From DATAUD01 sp036268455 (GTDB lineage: Bacteria > Verrucomicrobiota > Verrucomicrobiia > Limisphaerales > Palsa-1400), in assembly GCA_036268455.1 (NCBI GenBank), contig DATAUD010000020.1:28329-92328 (forward strand): 64,000 nucleotides of DNA, given 5' to 3'. The notes below the pieces were generated by a model. The model made no database searches, was not told the origin of the DNA, and worked only from the letters and a program-made list of their open reading frames with translations. A program made the translations under genes and the position numbers. Shown one piece after another: positions 25,768 through 34,538 of the stretch; the stretch's first letter is position 1, and each line of letters opens with the position of its first letter.

Positions 25768-28587
25768 ATGACAGACTATAAAGACACTTTGAACCTGCCG
25801 CGGACCGGCTTTGCGATGAAAGCCGACCTGGTCGCGCGGGAACCCCAGCGGCTCGCGCAATGGGAAAATCAGCATCTCTACCAAAAAATCCAGGCCCGGC
25901 GCGCCGGGGCGAAGCGGTTCGTCCTGCATGACGGGCCGCCTTTTGCAAACGGCGATGTCCACATCGGGACCGCCCTGAACAAAATTCTCAAGGACATGAT
26001 CGTGAGATATCGCAGCAGCCTCGGCGAGGACGCTCCTTACGTTCCGGGGTGGGATTGCCACGGGCTGCCGATTGAATTCAAAGTCACGCAGGAGATGAGG
26101 AAAGCGGGCCAAACCGCCGCTGACCCTGCGGCGATCCGCTCCGCGTGCGAAGCTTCGGCGCGCAAGTTTATCGATGTCCAGCGCGCTCAATTCAAGCGCC
26201 TGGGCGTGTTGGGCGATTGGGAGAATCCGTATTTGACACTGGATCAGAAATACGAGGCGGACGAATTGCGGCTGTTCGCCGACGTGGTCGAACGCGGATT
26301 GGTGTATCGAGGGAAAAAGCCTGTGTATTGGAGCATTCCCTGCCGCACGGCGCTGGCCGAAGCGGAGGTTGAATACCACGACCACACGAGCCAGAGCATT
26401 TTTGTGAAATTTCCGGTCGTTGGCGAACCGGGAACGTTTGTCGTCATCTGGACCACGACACCCTGGACGCTTCCGGCGAACCTCGCTGTCGCGTATAATT
26501 CAAAATTCACGTATTCGCTGGCGCGCGTGGGCGGCGAGCAATATTGGATTCTCACTTCGCTCCTGGCTTCAGTAGCGGAAAAGTGTCATTGGGCGAATTA
26601 TGAAACCGTTCGAACCGCGACGGGCGGCGAGTTGGCGTCGCTTCGTTACGAACATCCATTTTGCCGCCGCACCGGCTCTTTGCTTGCGGGGGACGCCTTT
26701 GTGGAAAGCTCCACCGGAACGGGTTTTGTGCACATCGCGCCCGGGCACGGATTGGACGACTATAACCTCGGCCGCCAGAACGGGCTGCCGATTTATTCGC
26801 CGGTCGATGACGACGGCTGTTTCGCGTGGACGAGCGACCTTCCGGAAGACCAGCAAATGCCGCGCGAATTGCTCGGCAAGTCCATCCTGGAACGTCACGG
26901 CAAAAGCGATGCCAACGTCGCCGTCCTCCATGAATTGCGCGCGCGGAACGCCTTGCTGCACGAGGAGAATTACCATCACAGTTACCCGTTTTGCTGGCGG
27001 AGCAAGACGCCCATTATCTTTCGCGCGATGGACCAATGGTTTATCGGCATGGACCAACCGTTGAACGGCCGGCCATTCCGCCAAGCCGCGCTTGCCGAAA
27101 TCGATCGCGTCGCCTGGATTCCCGAATGGGGCGTCAACCGCATCAAGGGCGCGGTTTCGACGCGGCCCGACTGGTGTATTTCGCGCCAGCGTTCGTGGGG
27201 CGTGCCGATTCCGGCGTTTTATGGTCCAAACGGGGAGTCCATTCTCGACCCTCAAATCGTCCGAAATGTCGCGGACCTGATCGAACAGCATGGATCGAAC
27301 ATTTGGTTTGAAAAATCAGCGGCGGAACTGTGGATCTCTGTCAAACCTAAGACATGGACCGGTCCCGATGCCGCATCCAAATCGAGCGACACGCTCGATG
27401 TCTGGATTGATTCCGGCTCGTCCTCGCGCGCGGTATTGATGCGCCGGCCGGAACTGGCCCCCCAAGCGGATGTCTATCTTGAAGGCAGCGACCAACATCG
27501 CGGCTGGTTTCAATCCTCCCTCTTGCTTTCCCTCGCGGGCAACGGCGCGGCGCCGTTTCGGGCGGTGCTTACTCATGGTTTCATGGTGGATGCCGACCGC
27601 GAGAAGATTTCCAAGAGCAAGCAAGCGCAGGGCGGCTACGAAAAACCCCAGACCGCCACCGCTTACGTCTCCAAATATGGCGCGGATGTCGTCCGCCTCT
27701 GGGTGGCTTCCCAGGATTACCGAAACGATATTGTTGTCAGCGACGAACGGATCAACAAGGTTGCGGAGACGTACCGGCACCTTCGCAACACGTTGCGCTA
27801 CCAACTCTCGAATCTTTATGATTTTGATCCCGCCAAACACTCCGTCGCACTCGATAAATTAACAGGTATCGACCGCTGGATTCTGGCGCAATTTCACAAA
27901 TTGGAAACCGAAGTCGCCGCGGCGTATGAACGTTACGAATTCCATGTCGTTTATCAAAAGGCCAGCCAATTCGCGACGGTCGAACTCTCGGCGATTTACC
28001 ACGATCTGGTCAAAGACCGTCTTTACACCCACGCCGCGAATTCGCCATTGCGCCGCTCCACGCAGACCGCCCTTTATCGGATGATTCGCGGCCTGTGTGG
28101 AATGCTCTCCCCTATTCTCGCCTTCACGACGGACGAAGCGTGGGAACAAATTCCGGGAGTGGAAACGCCTTCGGTGCACATGGCGATTTGGGAGCGCCTT
28201 GCGTTTGAATTGCCGAAAGAGGAATCGGAAAAATGGGAGAAATTGTTCCAACTCCGACAGGCGGTTCTGCTTCAATTGGAGAAGGAACGGCAGGCGAAAA
28301 ATATCGGCAAAGCCTTGGACGCCAAAGTGATGGTCACATGCCCCGCTAAAGCTTTCGGCATTTTTGCCGATAAGGATAAAGAAGTGTTGCGAGAGCTTTT
28401 AAACGTGTCCCAGGTAACCGTCAAAGATCAGCCGGATGCGGCGGAAGTGGCCGTCGAAGTCGCCCGGGCGGAAGGCCAGAAATGCGAGCGTTGCTGGCAT
28501 TGGGAACTGGATGTCGGCGCTGATGCCGGCCAGCCGGCGATTTGTGGCCGTTGCGCCGCCGCCGTGCGCGAAGTGTCAATGAGTTAA
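25768..28587 (+). CDS. ileS: Isoleucyl-tRNA synthetase
   Basis: A class I aminoacyl-tRNA synthetase that charges tRNA-Ile. It has 939 residues, like the bacterial-type enzyme. The HIGH motif is HIGT (about 65), preceded by DGPPFANGDV; the editing domain carries WTTTPWTLPANLA near 228; the KMSKS motif is KISKS (about 613). The C-terminal zinc finger retains KCERCW near 905 and CGRCA near 925. The ATG at 25768 fits the family's N-terminus (DYKDTLNLPRTGFAMKADL). Its TAA stop shares its last base with the ATG of the following histidine kinase (TAATG), an unusual coupling for an essential gene. Confidence 0.97.
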   Translation: MTDYKDTLNLPRTGFAMKADLVAREPQRLAQWENQHLYQKIQARRAGAKRFVLHDGPPFANGDVHIGTALNKILKDMIVRYRSSLGEDAPYVPGWDCHGLPIEFKVTQEMRKAGQTAADPAAIRSACEASARKFIDVQRAQFKRLGVLGDWENPYLTLDQKYEADELRLFADVVERGLVYRGKKPVYWSIPCRTALAEAEVEYHDHTSQSIFVKFPVVGEPGTFVVIWTTTPWTLPANLAVAYNSKFTYSLARVGGEQYWILTSLLASVAEKCHWANYETVRTATGGELASLRYEHPFCRRTGSLLAGDAFVESSTGTGFVHIAPGHGLDDYNLGRQNGLPIYSPVDDDGCFAWTSDLPEDQQMPRELLGKSILERHGKSDANVAVLHELRARNALLHEENYHHSYPFCWRSKTPIIFRAMDQWFIGMDQPLNGRPFRQAALAEIDRVAWIPEWGVNRIKGAVSTRPDWCISRQRSWGVPIPAFYGPNGESILDPQIVRNVADLIEQHGSNIWFEKSAAELWISVKPKTWTGPDAASKSSDTLDVWIDSGSSSRAVLMRRPELAPQADVYLEGSDQHRGWFQSSLLLSLAGNGAAPFRAVLTHGFMVDADREKISKSKQAQGGYEKPQTATAYVSKYGADVVRLWVASQDYRNDIVVSDERINKVAETYRHLRNTLRYQLSNLYDFDPAKHSVALDKLTGIDRWILAQFHKLETEVAAAYERYEFHVVYQKASQFATVELSAIYHDLVKDRLYTHAANSPLRRSTQTALYRMIRGLCGMLSPILAFTTDEAWEQIPGVETPSVHMAIWERLAFELPKEESEKWEKLFQLRQAVLLQLEKERQAKNIGKALDAKVMVTCPAKAFGIFADKDKEVLRELLNVSQVTVKDQPDAAEVAVEVARAEGQKCERCWHWELDVGADAGQPAICGRCAAAVREVSMS

Positions 28588-31376
28588 TGAAGCGCCCCCA
28601 TTTTAGCACGCCAGTTTGCGCGATGTTGCTCGCCGCTGCTTATTTGATCGGCGGAATGCTGGGCAACGCCTCTTCATTTATGAAAGGCGAAATCTCCCTG
28701 GTTTGGCCTCCGGCGGGAATCGCCTTGGCCGCGGTTCTGCTTTTCGGCTATCGCATCTGGTGGGGTGTTGCGGTTGGCGCTTTGGTTTTCACCTTTACGC
28801 GCGGCTCGCCGTTCGGTTTCTTCACCGTCGCCACCGCCATTGGAAATACCGTCGGCGCTGTTCTGTGCGCTTATCTTTTGGAACGGTTCGTCCAATTCGA
28901 AAATGCGATGGAACGGGTCAAACACGCCACAGGGTTCATCCTTTTTGCCTGTGTGCTGGGCACGACGGTCAACGCTCTTTTTAATGTTATCGGGCTTTGC
29001 TACAGCGGGAAATTGCCGTGGGATGACCTTTTTTCCGACGCTGTGATCTGGTGGGTGCCCAATGCCATGGGCGTCCTGGTTGTCACTCCCATCATTCTGG
29101 CATGGTTGTCGCCAGGAACCTTGCGCCCGCATCGCAGAAGCATCGTGGAAGCCGTCTGTTGCGCCATCGGTTTGGTCGTCGGCACTGACCTCTCGTTTAA
29201 CTCCTGGTTTGTAAACGGCGTTGATAGCTATCCGCTGGCGTATTTGCCTTATCCATTCCTGGTTTGGGCTGCTTTGCGATTTGGACAGCGCGGCGCGACG
29301 ACCGGCACTCTCGTCGTCGCCGGCTGGTCGATTTACGAACTGCTGCATCGCCGCGGTCCTTTTTGGGCCGGCAACGATCAAACCAGTTTGATGCTCATTG
29401 GCTGTTATATTGGCGTCGTCGCGGTTAGCAATCTTCTTTTGGCGGCCACGGCTGTCGAACGCGAAATCGCCGTCCGCGACACAGTGGAAAGCGAAAAACG
29501 TTATCGGGCGGTCGTCGAAGACCAAACGGATTTGATCTGCCGGTTTCGCCCTGATGGCAACCTCTTGTTCGTCAATCAGGCCTATTGCCGTTTTCACGGA
29601 AAGACCCGCGGCCAATTGATCGGCTCCAATTTTTTCCCCACTTTGACCGAGCAGGACCGAGAGATTCCCCTGCGCCAATTCTCCCGGCTCACTCCCGAAG
29701 AACCCGTTCAGGCCTACGACAATAAACTCCAGATCGGCGACGGCAAACTGGTCTGGCAGCAATGCACCGTCCGGGCTTTGTTTGATGAGAGCGGGCAGAT
29801 TACGGAATTCCAGGCGGTGATCCAGGACATCACGCGACGGAAGGAATCCGAAGAGGCGTTGCGGCTTGGCGAGGAGCGTTTTCGCGGTATTCTCTACAGC
29901 GTCGTCGATGGCGTTATTGTGCTTGACTCTACCGGCGCCATAACCCTTTTCAATCCCGCGGCCGAGCGCGTTTTTGGCTATCCCGCCACTCAGGTCATCA
30001 ACCGCTCCTTCCGCGAATTGCTCCAGTCCGACCACTGGGCCAATTACGACGATTACCTCGCCCAGCACCTTGGTGAGAATCCGCCCAAGGTGATTGAAGT
30101 CGGCGGCATTGGGGCCGATGGCGCTCTGCTTCCCATTGATCTCGCTGTCAGCCAGGTTGTCCGCGGCGGCGCGCCAATGCTGATTGTCGTGGTCCGCGAC
30201 ATTTCCAAGCGCAAGAAACTGGAGGAGCAATATCGTCAATCACAAAAAATGGAGGCGGTGGGACGGCTTGCGGGAGGCATCGCGCATGATTTCAACAATT
30301 TGATGCAGGCGATTCTCGGTTACAGCAATCTGCTCGACCGCCGCCTCGCCCCGGGCGATCCAAATCATGAAACGGTGGATCAAATCCAGAAATCGCTCGC
30401 CCATGCCACTTCATTGACGCGGCAATTGCTGGCGTTCAGCCGCAAGCAAGTCCTGAAATCCAAACCGCTGGCGCTGAACAAAGTGGTTGGCGAAATGCAC
30501 GATTTGTTGCAGCGCGTCCTCGGCGAAACCATTCATCTGGAAATTAATTTGGCCGAACCCGTCCCATGGATTCGCGCGGATGCCGGCCAGATGGAGCAAG
30601 TGATCCTCAACCTCGCCATCAACGCGCGCGACGCGATGCCCCAGGGCGGCACTCTCGGCATCGAAACCGCCAACGTCACCTTCACGGAACCCAAAGCCTT
30701 CTCATCCGGCCACCTGCCGCCCGGCTCCTACGCCCTGCTCCGTATTTCAGACACCGGTTGCGGCATGAGCCTGGAAGTTCAGGCGCACTTATTCGAGCCG
30801 TTCTTTACCACCAAGGAAAGCGGCAAGGGCACAGGGCTGGGGTTGTCCAACGTTTACGGCGTTGTCAAACAAAGCGGCGGCGACGTTTCCGTGACCACCG
30901 CCGTCGGCCTCGGCACCACCTTTCATATTTATCTCCCGCGCTTCGACGCTCTGTCCGACGAAGAGGAATCCACCCATCTCAAACCCGCGCATGGCGGGGG
31001 CAACGAGACGGTCCTCCTGGTGGAAGATGAGGAACTGGTTCGCATGATGCTTGTGGAAGTTTTGAAAGCCGCCGGCTACGCGGTTCTGGATGCCCGGCAC
31101 GGCGAGGATGCCCTTTCTTTGGCCGCGCAATTCCGCAACCCAATTCACCTGCTCGTAACCGACATGACCATGCCGGGGTTCAGCGGATCGGAACTGGCCC
31201 GCCGCCTGGGTGAAAAACGCCCAACCATGCGCGTGCTCTTCATTTCCGGTTACACCGACCAGGAAACGTCGCAATGGGGCAAATTCGGAAAACCGGTCCA
31301 CTTTCTCCAGAAACCGTTTCATCCGGACGCGTTCCTCAGCAAGACACGCCAGATTCTGGACCACGCGCAGGCATGA
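28587..31376 (+). CDS. MASE1-PAS-PAS hybrid sensor histidine kinase with receiver domain
   Basis: A membrane sensor of about 929 residues. An N-terminal MASE1 module of about eight helices (to ~290) includes GEISLVWPPAGIALAA. Two PAS domains follow (~305-425 and ~430-550, the second starting with the typical DGVIVLDSTGAI). The dimerisation box GGIAHDFNN carries the phospho-accepting His near residue 567. The ATPase domain has NLAINARDAM and GKGTGLGLSNVYG, and a C-terminal receiver has LLVTDMTMPG with the phospho-Asp near 859. It should be a phosphorelay kinase sensing an unknown signal; no output regulator is adjacent. The ATG lies in a TAATG overlap with ileS, and its stop lies in an ATGA overlap with the next gene. 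Longer upstream starts lie inside ileS and are unlikely. Confidence 0.93.
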   Translation: MKRPHFSTPVCAMLLAAAYLIGGMLGNASSFMKGEISLVWPPAGIALAAVLLFGYRIWWGVAVGALVFTFTRGSPFGFFTVATAIGNTVGAVLCAYLLERFVQFENAMERVKHATGFILFACVLGTTVNALFNVIGLCYSGKLPWDDLFSDAVIWWVPNAMGVLVVTPIILAWLSPGTLRPHRRSIVEAVCCAIGLVVGTDLSFNSWFVNGVDSYPLAYLPYPFLVWAALRFGQRGATTGTLVVAGWSIYELLHRRGPFWAGNDQTSLMLIGCYIGVVAVSNLLLAATAVEREIAVRDTVESEKRYRAVVEDQTDLICRFRPDGNLLFVNQAYCRFHGKTRGQLIGSNFFPTLTEQDREIPLRQFSRLTPEEPVQAYDNKLQIGDGKLVWQQCTVRALFDESGQITEFQAVIQDITRRKESEEALRLGEERFRGILYSVVDGVIVLDSTGAITLFNPAAERVFGYPATQVINRSFRELLQSDHWANYDDYLAQHLGENPPKVIEVGGIGADGALLPIDLAVSQVVRGGAPMLIVVVRDISKRKKLEEQYRQSQKMEAVGRLAGGIAHDFNNLMQAILGYSNLLDRRLAPGDPNHETVDQIQKSLAHATSLTRQLLAFSRKQVLKSKPLALNKVVGEMHDLLQRVLGETIHLEINLAEPVPWIRADAGQMEQVILNLAINARDAMPQGGTLGIETANVTFTEPKAFSSGHLPPGSYALLRISDTGCGMSLEVQAHLFEPFFTTKESGKGTGLGLSNVYGVVKQSGGDVSVTTAVGLGTTFHIYLPRFDALSDEEESTHLKPAHGGGNETVLLVEDEELVRMMLVEVLKAAGYAVLDARHGEDALSLAAQFRNPIHLLVTDMTMPGFSGSELARRLGEKRPTMRVLFISGYTDQETSQWGKFGKPVHFLQKPFHPDAFLSKTRQILDHAQA

Positions 31377-32425
31377 TCCGGGAACAGGCCAGGGAATTTG
31401 TCTTGAAGTGGATTCGCGCGCGTCAAGGCTCCGCGGCCGAATTGATCCGCGCAATCCAGGACGAGATTGGCTGGCCCGCCCGCCATGTTTTATCCGGCAT
31501 CCTGGACGAATTGCGCGGCAGCCGCGAATTGCCTGACGCCGGGCGGAAATATCTTCGCCACACGTTGTCCGGCGGCGAGGTTGTCGAGGCGATGGCCGAA
31601 GGCGCGAAACCCGATCAGGAACATCAATCCTCGCTCGACGAACTTTTTGGCCGCAGCCGTCGTTTTCGCCGCTCGAGAAAATTCGCGGAAGCGGTCGAAT
31701 TTGTCGCGAAATTTCGAGAATATTCGCCTTTTAACAACATGCTGGCCTATTTGCAGAACCCAATGGCCACCTACTTTGCCACCGCCCGCCACTGGCACAA
31801 GACGTTTGGCCGGTCTGTCAAGGAAGACGTCCGCGGCATGATCCTTCTGGCGCCTCGCACCCCAGTTTTGCTCTTGTATGACATCGCGGATACCGAAGGC
31901 CCGCCGTTGCCCGACAAGCTGCGCGTTTTCACCGAAACTCCGGGACGCTTCAACCCCGCGATACTCGACCGCACCATTAAGAACGCCGAACGCGATCGCA
32001 TCCGCGTTGAGCGCAAACCGATGGGACAATTACGCGGCGGATTTGCCACAACGCGCGTCAACAATGCCGCCTGGAAGATGCGAATTGGACTGCGCGAAGA
32101 ACTCGACGCGGCATCCGCTTATTCGGTGCTCTGCCACGAATTGGCGCATATTTATCTCGGCCACGTCGGGGCCGATTGCGAAGGCTGGTGGCCGTACCGA
32201 ACCAATTTGACCGAAGCCGTCACCGAAATCGAAGCCGAATCCGTCGCCTATATTGTTTGCCGGCGCGCCGGCCTGGAAACCCGCTCCGTCGAGTATTTGT
32301 CCAGCTATGTGGAGGATAATTCGGACATTGACGCCATCAGTCTCGACCTGGTCAGCCGCGCCGCCGGCCGGATTGAAGAGATGGGCCGCCGTCTGATGCC
32401 CCCGCGAGAATCCGTTGCGAAATAG
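31373..32425 (+). CDS. ArdC-like / ImmA-IrrE-type HExxH metalloprotein
   Basis: The start MIREQAREF (31373) gives 350 residues and an ATGA overlap with the kinase stop. Residues ~115-165 (FREYSPFNNMLAYL, YFATARHWHKTFG, GMILLAP) resemble the ssDNA-binding N-domain of ArdC-type antirestriction proteins. The second half has the zinc-protease motif CHELAHIYLGH (His255, Glu256, His259), followed by TEIEAESVAYIVCRRAGLE, which supplies the third ligand and is typical of ArdC. ArdC proteins protect incoming plasmid or phage DNA; ImmA/IrrE proteins cleave repressors. The N-terminal ~110 residues, partly winged-helix-like in pattern, are not assigned. Its coupling to a histidine kinase is odd and suggests a chromosomal signalling use. 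Similarity is by eye. Confidence 0.72.
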   Translation: MIREQAREFVLKWIRARQGSAAELIRAIQDEIGWPARHVLSGILDELRGSRELPDAGRKYLRHTLSGGEVVEAMAEGAKPDQEHQSSLDELFGRSRRFRRSRKFAEAVEFVAKFREYSPFNNMLAYLQNPMATYFATARHWHKTFGRSVKEDVRGMILLAPRTPVLLLYDIADTEGPPLPDKLRVFTETPGRFNPAILDRTIKNAERDRIRVERKPMGQLRGGFATTRVNNAAWKMRIGLREELDAASAYSVLCHELAHIYLGHVGADCEGWWPYRTNLTEAVTEIEAESVAYIVCRRAGLETRSVEYLSSYVEDNSDIDAISLDLVSRAAGRIEEMGRRLMPPRESVAK

Positions 32426-32451
32426 CAAAACGCGGGATACTCTTTTCGGGA

Positions 32452-32685
32452 ATGAGAGAAGTTAGAGCAAAAGCGGATCGGTCGTGGCGCAAGTCGCGCA
32501 TCGCCGCGCGCCTTTTGCTTCGCAAAGAAGCTCGCTCTTTGCGCCCCGGCGAACGGGAATTGGCGCGCCGCCTCAGCCTCGACCCGGAGGTGACCAACCG
32601 CCTAATTCAGCAAGCGCTGTATTATCTGGGCATCGGCCCCCGCAAACATGCCTTCGACCAAAAACTGGTGGGTCGGCGAGATTGA
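32452..32685 (+). CDS. Small basic helical protein, possible partner of the nucleotidyltransferase
   Basis: This 77-residue ORF begins 26 bp after the ArdC-like gene and overlaps the start of the next gene by 38 bp. The sequence is helix-rich and basic (SRIAARLLLRKEARSL; ERELARRLSLDPEVTNRLIQ), with a pattern that could be a short helix-turn-helix. I do not recognise a family. The overlap with a nucleotidyltransferase-like gene resembles the arrangement of two-gene toxin-antitoxin modules, but that is inference. The coding case rests on position and frame only. Confidence 0.45.
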   Translation: MREVRAKADRSWRKSRIAARLLLRKEARSLRPGERELARRLSLDPEVTNRLIQQALYYLGIGPRKHAFDQKLVGRRD

Positions 32686-33319
32686 CTGGTCCACCCCGGC
32701 CGGTCGCGTGCTTGACAAATTTCTGGCGTCACTGCCGCCGGACCGCCCTTTTTGCGTCACCATTTACGGTTCCGCGCCATTGCAACTCAGCCTCGATCCT
32801 CAATTAATGAGCGCGGATGTGGATGTGTTTTCGGACGACGACGAAGATTTGTCCGCCTTCGTCGCCGCCGCGAAGCTCGATAAGTTGCACGGCAGCGTAT
32901 ATGTCGAACCGGGATTTGAGTTGAGTTTTCCCACCAGCCCGAAATGGCGTCAGCGAGCAAGGACTGTGCGCCGTGGCAACGTAACTCTCACCGTTCCTCA
33001 TCCTTTGGACATTTTGATCGCAAAACTCCACCGGCTTGACGCCAAGGACGTGAAAGCATTCGAGCGCGTCATCGAATTGACGGGCCATCCAACCGCCGAG
33101 GAATTCAAGCTGGAACTGGAAAACGCCGTGGATTTGTTTCGTCCCGCATTTGACGAAGATTCTCCAAATCATTTCCCGGAAAACACCCGCCGATTATGGC
33201 GCGAGATTTTCCACGCGGATATTCACGTTCGCCGCGACATTATCGAGCCGGCAATCTCGCGTCGAAATTACGGGTTCGGCGAAACGCCGCCGGACTATAA
33301 GTCCAGTCTCGGCCGGTAG
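32648..33319 (+). CDS. Nucleotidyltransferase-like protein (DUF6036/AbiEii-like)
   Basis: A product of 223 residues with a probable nucleotidyltransferase fold: VTIYGSAPLQLSL, then SADVDVFSD, giving a paired-Asp metal site (Asp-Val-Asp) about 20 residues after the Gly-Ser. HPLDILIAKLHRLDAKDVK near residue 118 matches the conserved helix of stand-alone AbiEii/DUF6036-type enzymes, some of which are toxins that modify tRNA or protein. The classical GG/GS..DxD arrangement is slightly degenerate (GSAP), so activity is not certain. It overlaps the small ORF upstream and lies four bases from convergent dprA. A role with the preceding small protein as a toxin-antitoxin-like pair is possible but unproven. 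Confidence 0.65.
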   Translation: MPSTKNWWVGEIDWSTPAGRVLDKFLASLPPDRPFCVTIYGSAPLQLSLDPQLMSADVDVFSDDDEDLSAFVAAAKLDKLHGSVYVEPGFELSFPTSPKWRQRARTVRRGNVTLTVPHPLDILIAKLHRLDAKDVKAFERVIELTGHPTAEEFKLELENAVDLFRPAFDEDSPNHFPENTRRLWREIFHADIHVRRDIIEPAISRRNYGFGETPPDYKSSLGR

Positions 33320-33322
33320 CGG

Positions 33323-34489
33323 TCACGTATTCTTCACAAACAACTTCCCGGGCAACTGGCGGATGAGCCGTTTCATCTCCAATCCCAGCAGCGCGACCGA
33401 CACCGCTGACACCGGCAAACCGCTTCGCCGTATCACTTCATCAATGGCGCTTTCCTCGTTGCTCAGCGTGTCATAGACCGATTGCTCGGATGTTGACAAT
33501 GTAAACGCCGGCATCGCCGAGGCGTCGTTCAACATCGAAGGCCGATTGCTCGCGGGAAACAAATACTCAAACTCGGAAAGGATGTCCTCCGCGCCTTCGC
33601 ACAGCTTCGCCCCTTTCTTGATGAGATCGTGGCAGCCTTTGCTGCGCGGCGAATCAATGCGTCCCGGCACGGCAAATACCTGGCGCCCGTTCTCAACGGC
33701 CATCCCCGCCGTGATGAGCGCCCCGCTGGTGAGATTCGCCTCCACAACCACCGTGCCCAAAGTCATCCCCGCAACGATCCGGTTGCGAATCGGAAAACCT
33801 TGTTTGTCGGCTTTGCGGTTGAACGGAAATTGCGTGATGACCGCTCCCTGCGCCGCGATCCGCTCGAAAAGCTCCACGTTCTCCGCCGGAAAAATCAGGT
33901 TGATCCCCGTGCCCAGCACCGCAATCGTCCGTCCCTTGGAGTGCAGCGCCCCCTGGTGCGCCGCCGTGTCGATCCCCCGCGCCCCGCCGCTGACCACCGT
34001 GACACCGACGTATGCCAATTGATGCGCCAGCTTGCGGGCCGTCTCGACTCCGTAATGCGTCGTCATCCGTGATCCGACAATCGCCACCCCATTTTTGTCT
34101 CTCGCCAGCAGCGTTCCCTTCACGTAAAGCACAATGGGCGGATCATAAATCTGCCGCAGCAACTCCGGATAATTTTCATCCGATTGGATGACGACATGGC
34201 AACCGAATTTTTCGATCCGTTCGATTTCCCCCTTCAGATCGACATCGCGTTCCCAACCCGCAATGGATGCAGCCGTTTCCGGCCCGATGCCCGGGACCTT
34301 TTGCAGATGCGCGGCGGAGGCCTTGAGAATTGCCGCGGGTTCGGCGAAATGTTCGAGCAACTGCCGGACGCGCACCGGTCCAATGCCCTCGACGAGGTTC
34401 AAAGCTATCAGCGCTTCTCGGGATTCCACCGGGAAAGGAAACAGTTTTTTCGCGCTTCCGGCAAGCTTTACATAATATCTTGACAGCAA
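33323..34489 (-). CDS. dprA: DprA, DNA-processing protein
   Basis: This loads RecA onto incoming single-stranded DNA during natural transformation. In up to 388 residues: a helix-hairpin-helix N-domain (VEGIGPVRVRQLL, KVPGIGPETAASIAG); the Rossmann core with VAIVGSRMTTHYG, VVSGGARGIDTAAHQGAL and the FPIRNRIVAGM signature; and a winged-helix C-domain (SVYDTLSNEESAIDEVIRRSGL). All family domains are present. The start is uncertain: TTG at 34489, or GTG at 34429 just before the HhH domain. It suggests competence potential, with no other com genes in the window. Confidence 0.94.
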   Translation of the reverse strand: MLSRYYVKLAGSAKKLFPFPVESREALIALNLVEGIGPVRVRQLLEHFAEPAAILKASAAHLQKVPGIGPETAASIAGWERDVDLKGEIERIEKFGCHVVIQSDENYPELLRQIYDPPIVLYVKGTLLARDKNGVAIVGSRMTTHYGVETARKLAHQLAYVGVTVVSGGARGIDTAAHQGALHSKGRTIAVLGTGINLIFPAENVELFERIAAQGAVITQFPFNRKADKQGFPIRNRIVAGMTLGTVVVEANLTSGALITAGMAVENGRQVFAVPGRIDSPRSKGCHDLIKKGAKLCEGAEDILSEFEYLFPASNRPSMLNDASAMPAFTLSTSEQSVYDTLSNEESAIDEVIRRSGLPVSAVSVALLGLEMKRLIRQLPGKLFVKNT

Positions 34490-34538
34490 GGTCTTTTATT
34501 GTTTCAATTCCGTGCGTCGAGCCAGCCCTTCAAACAAT

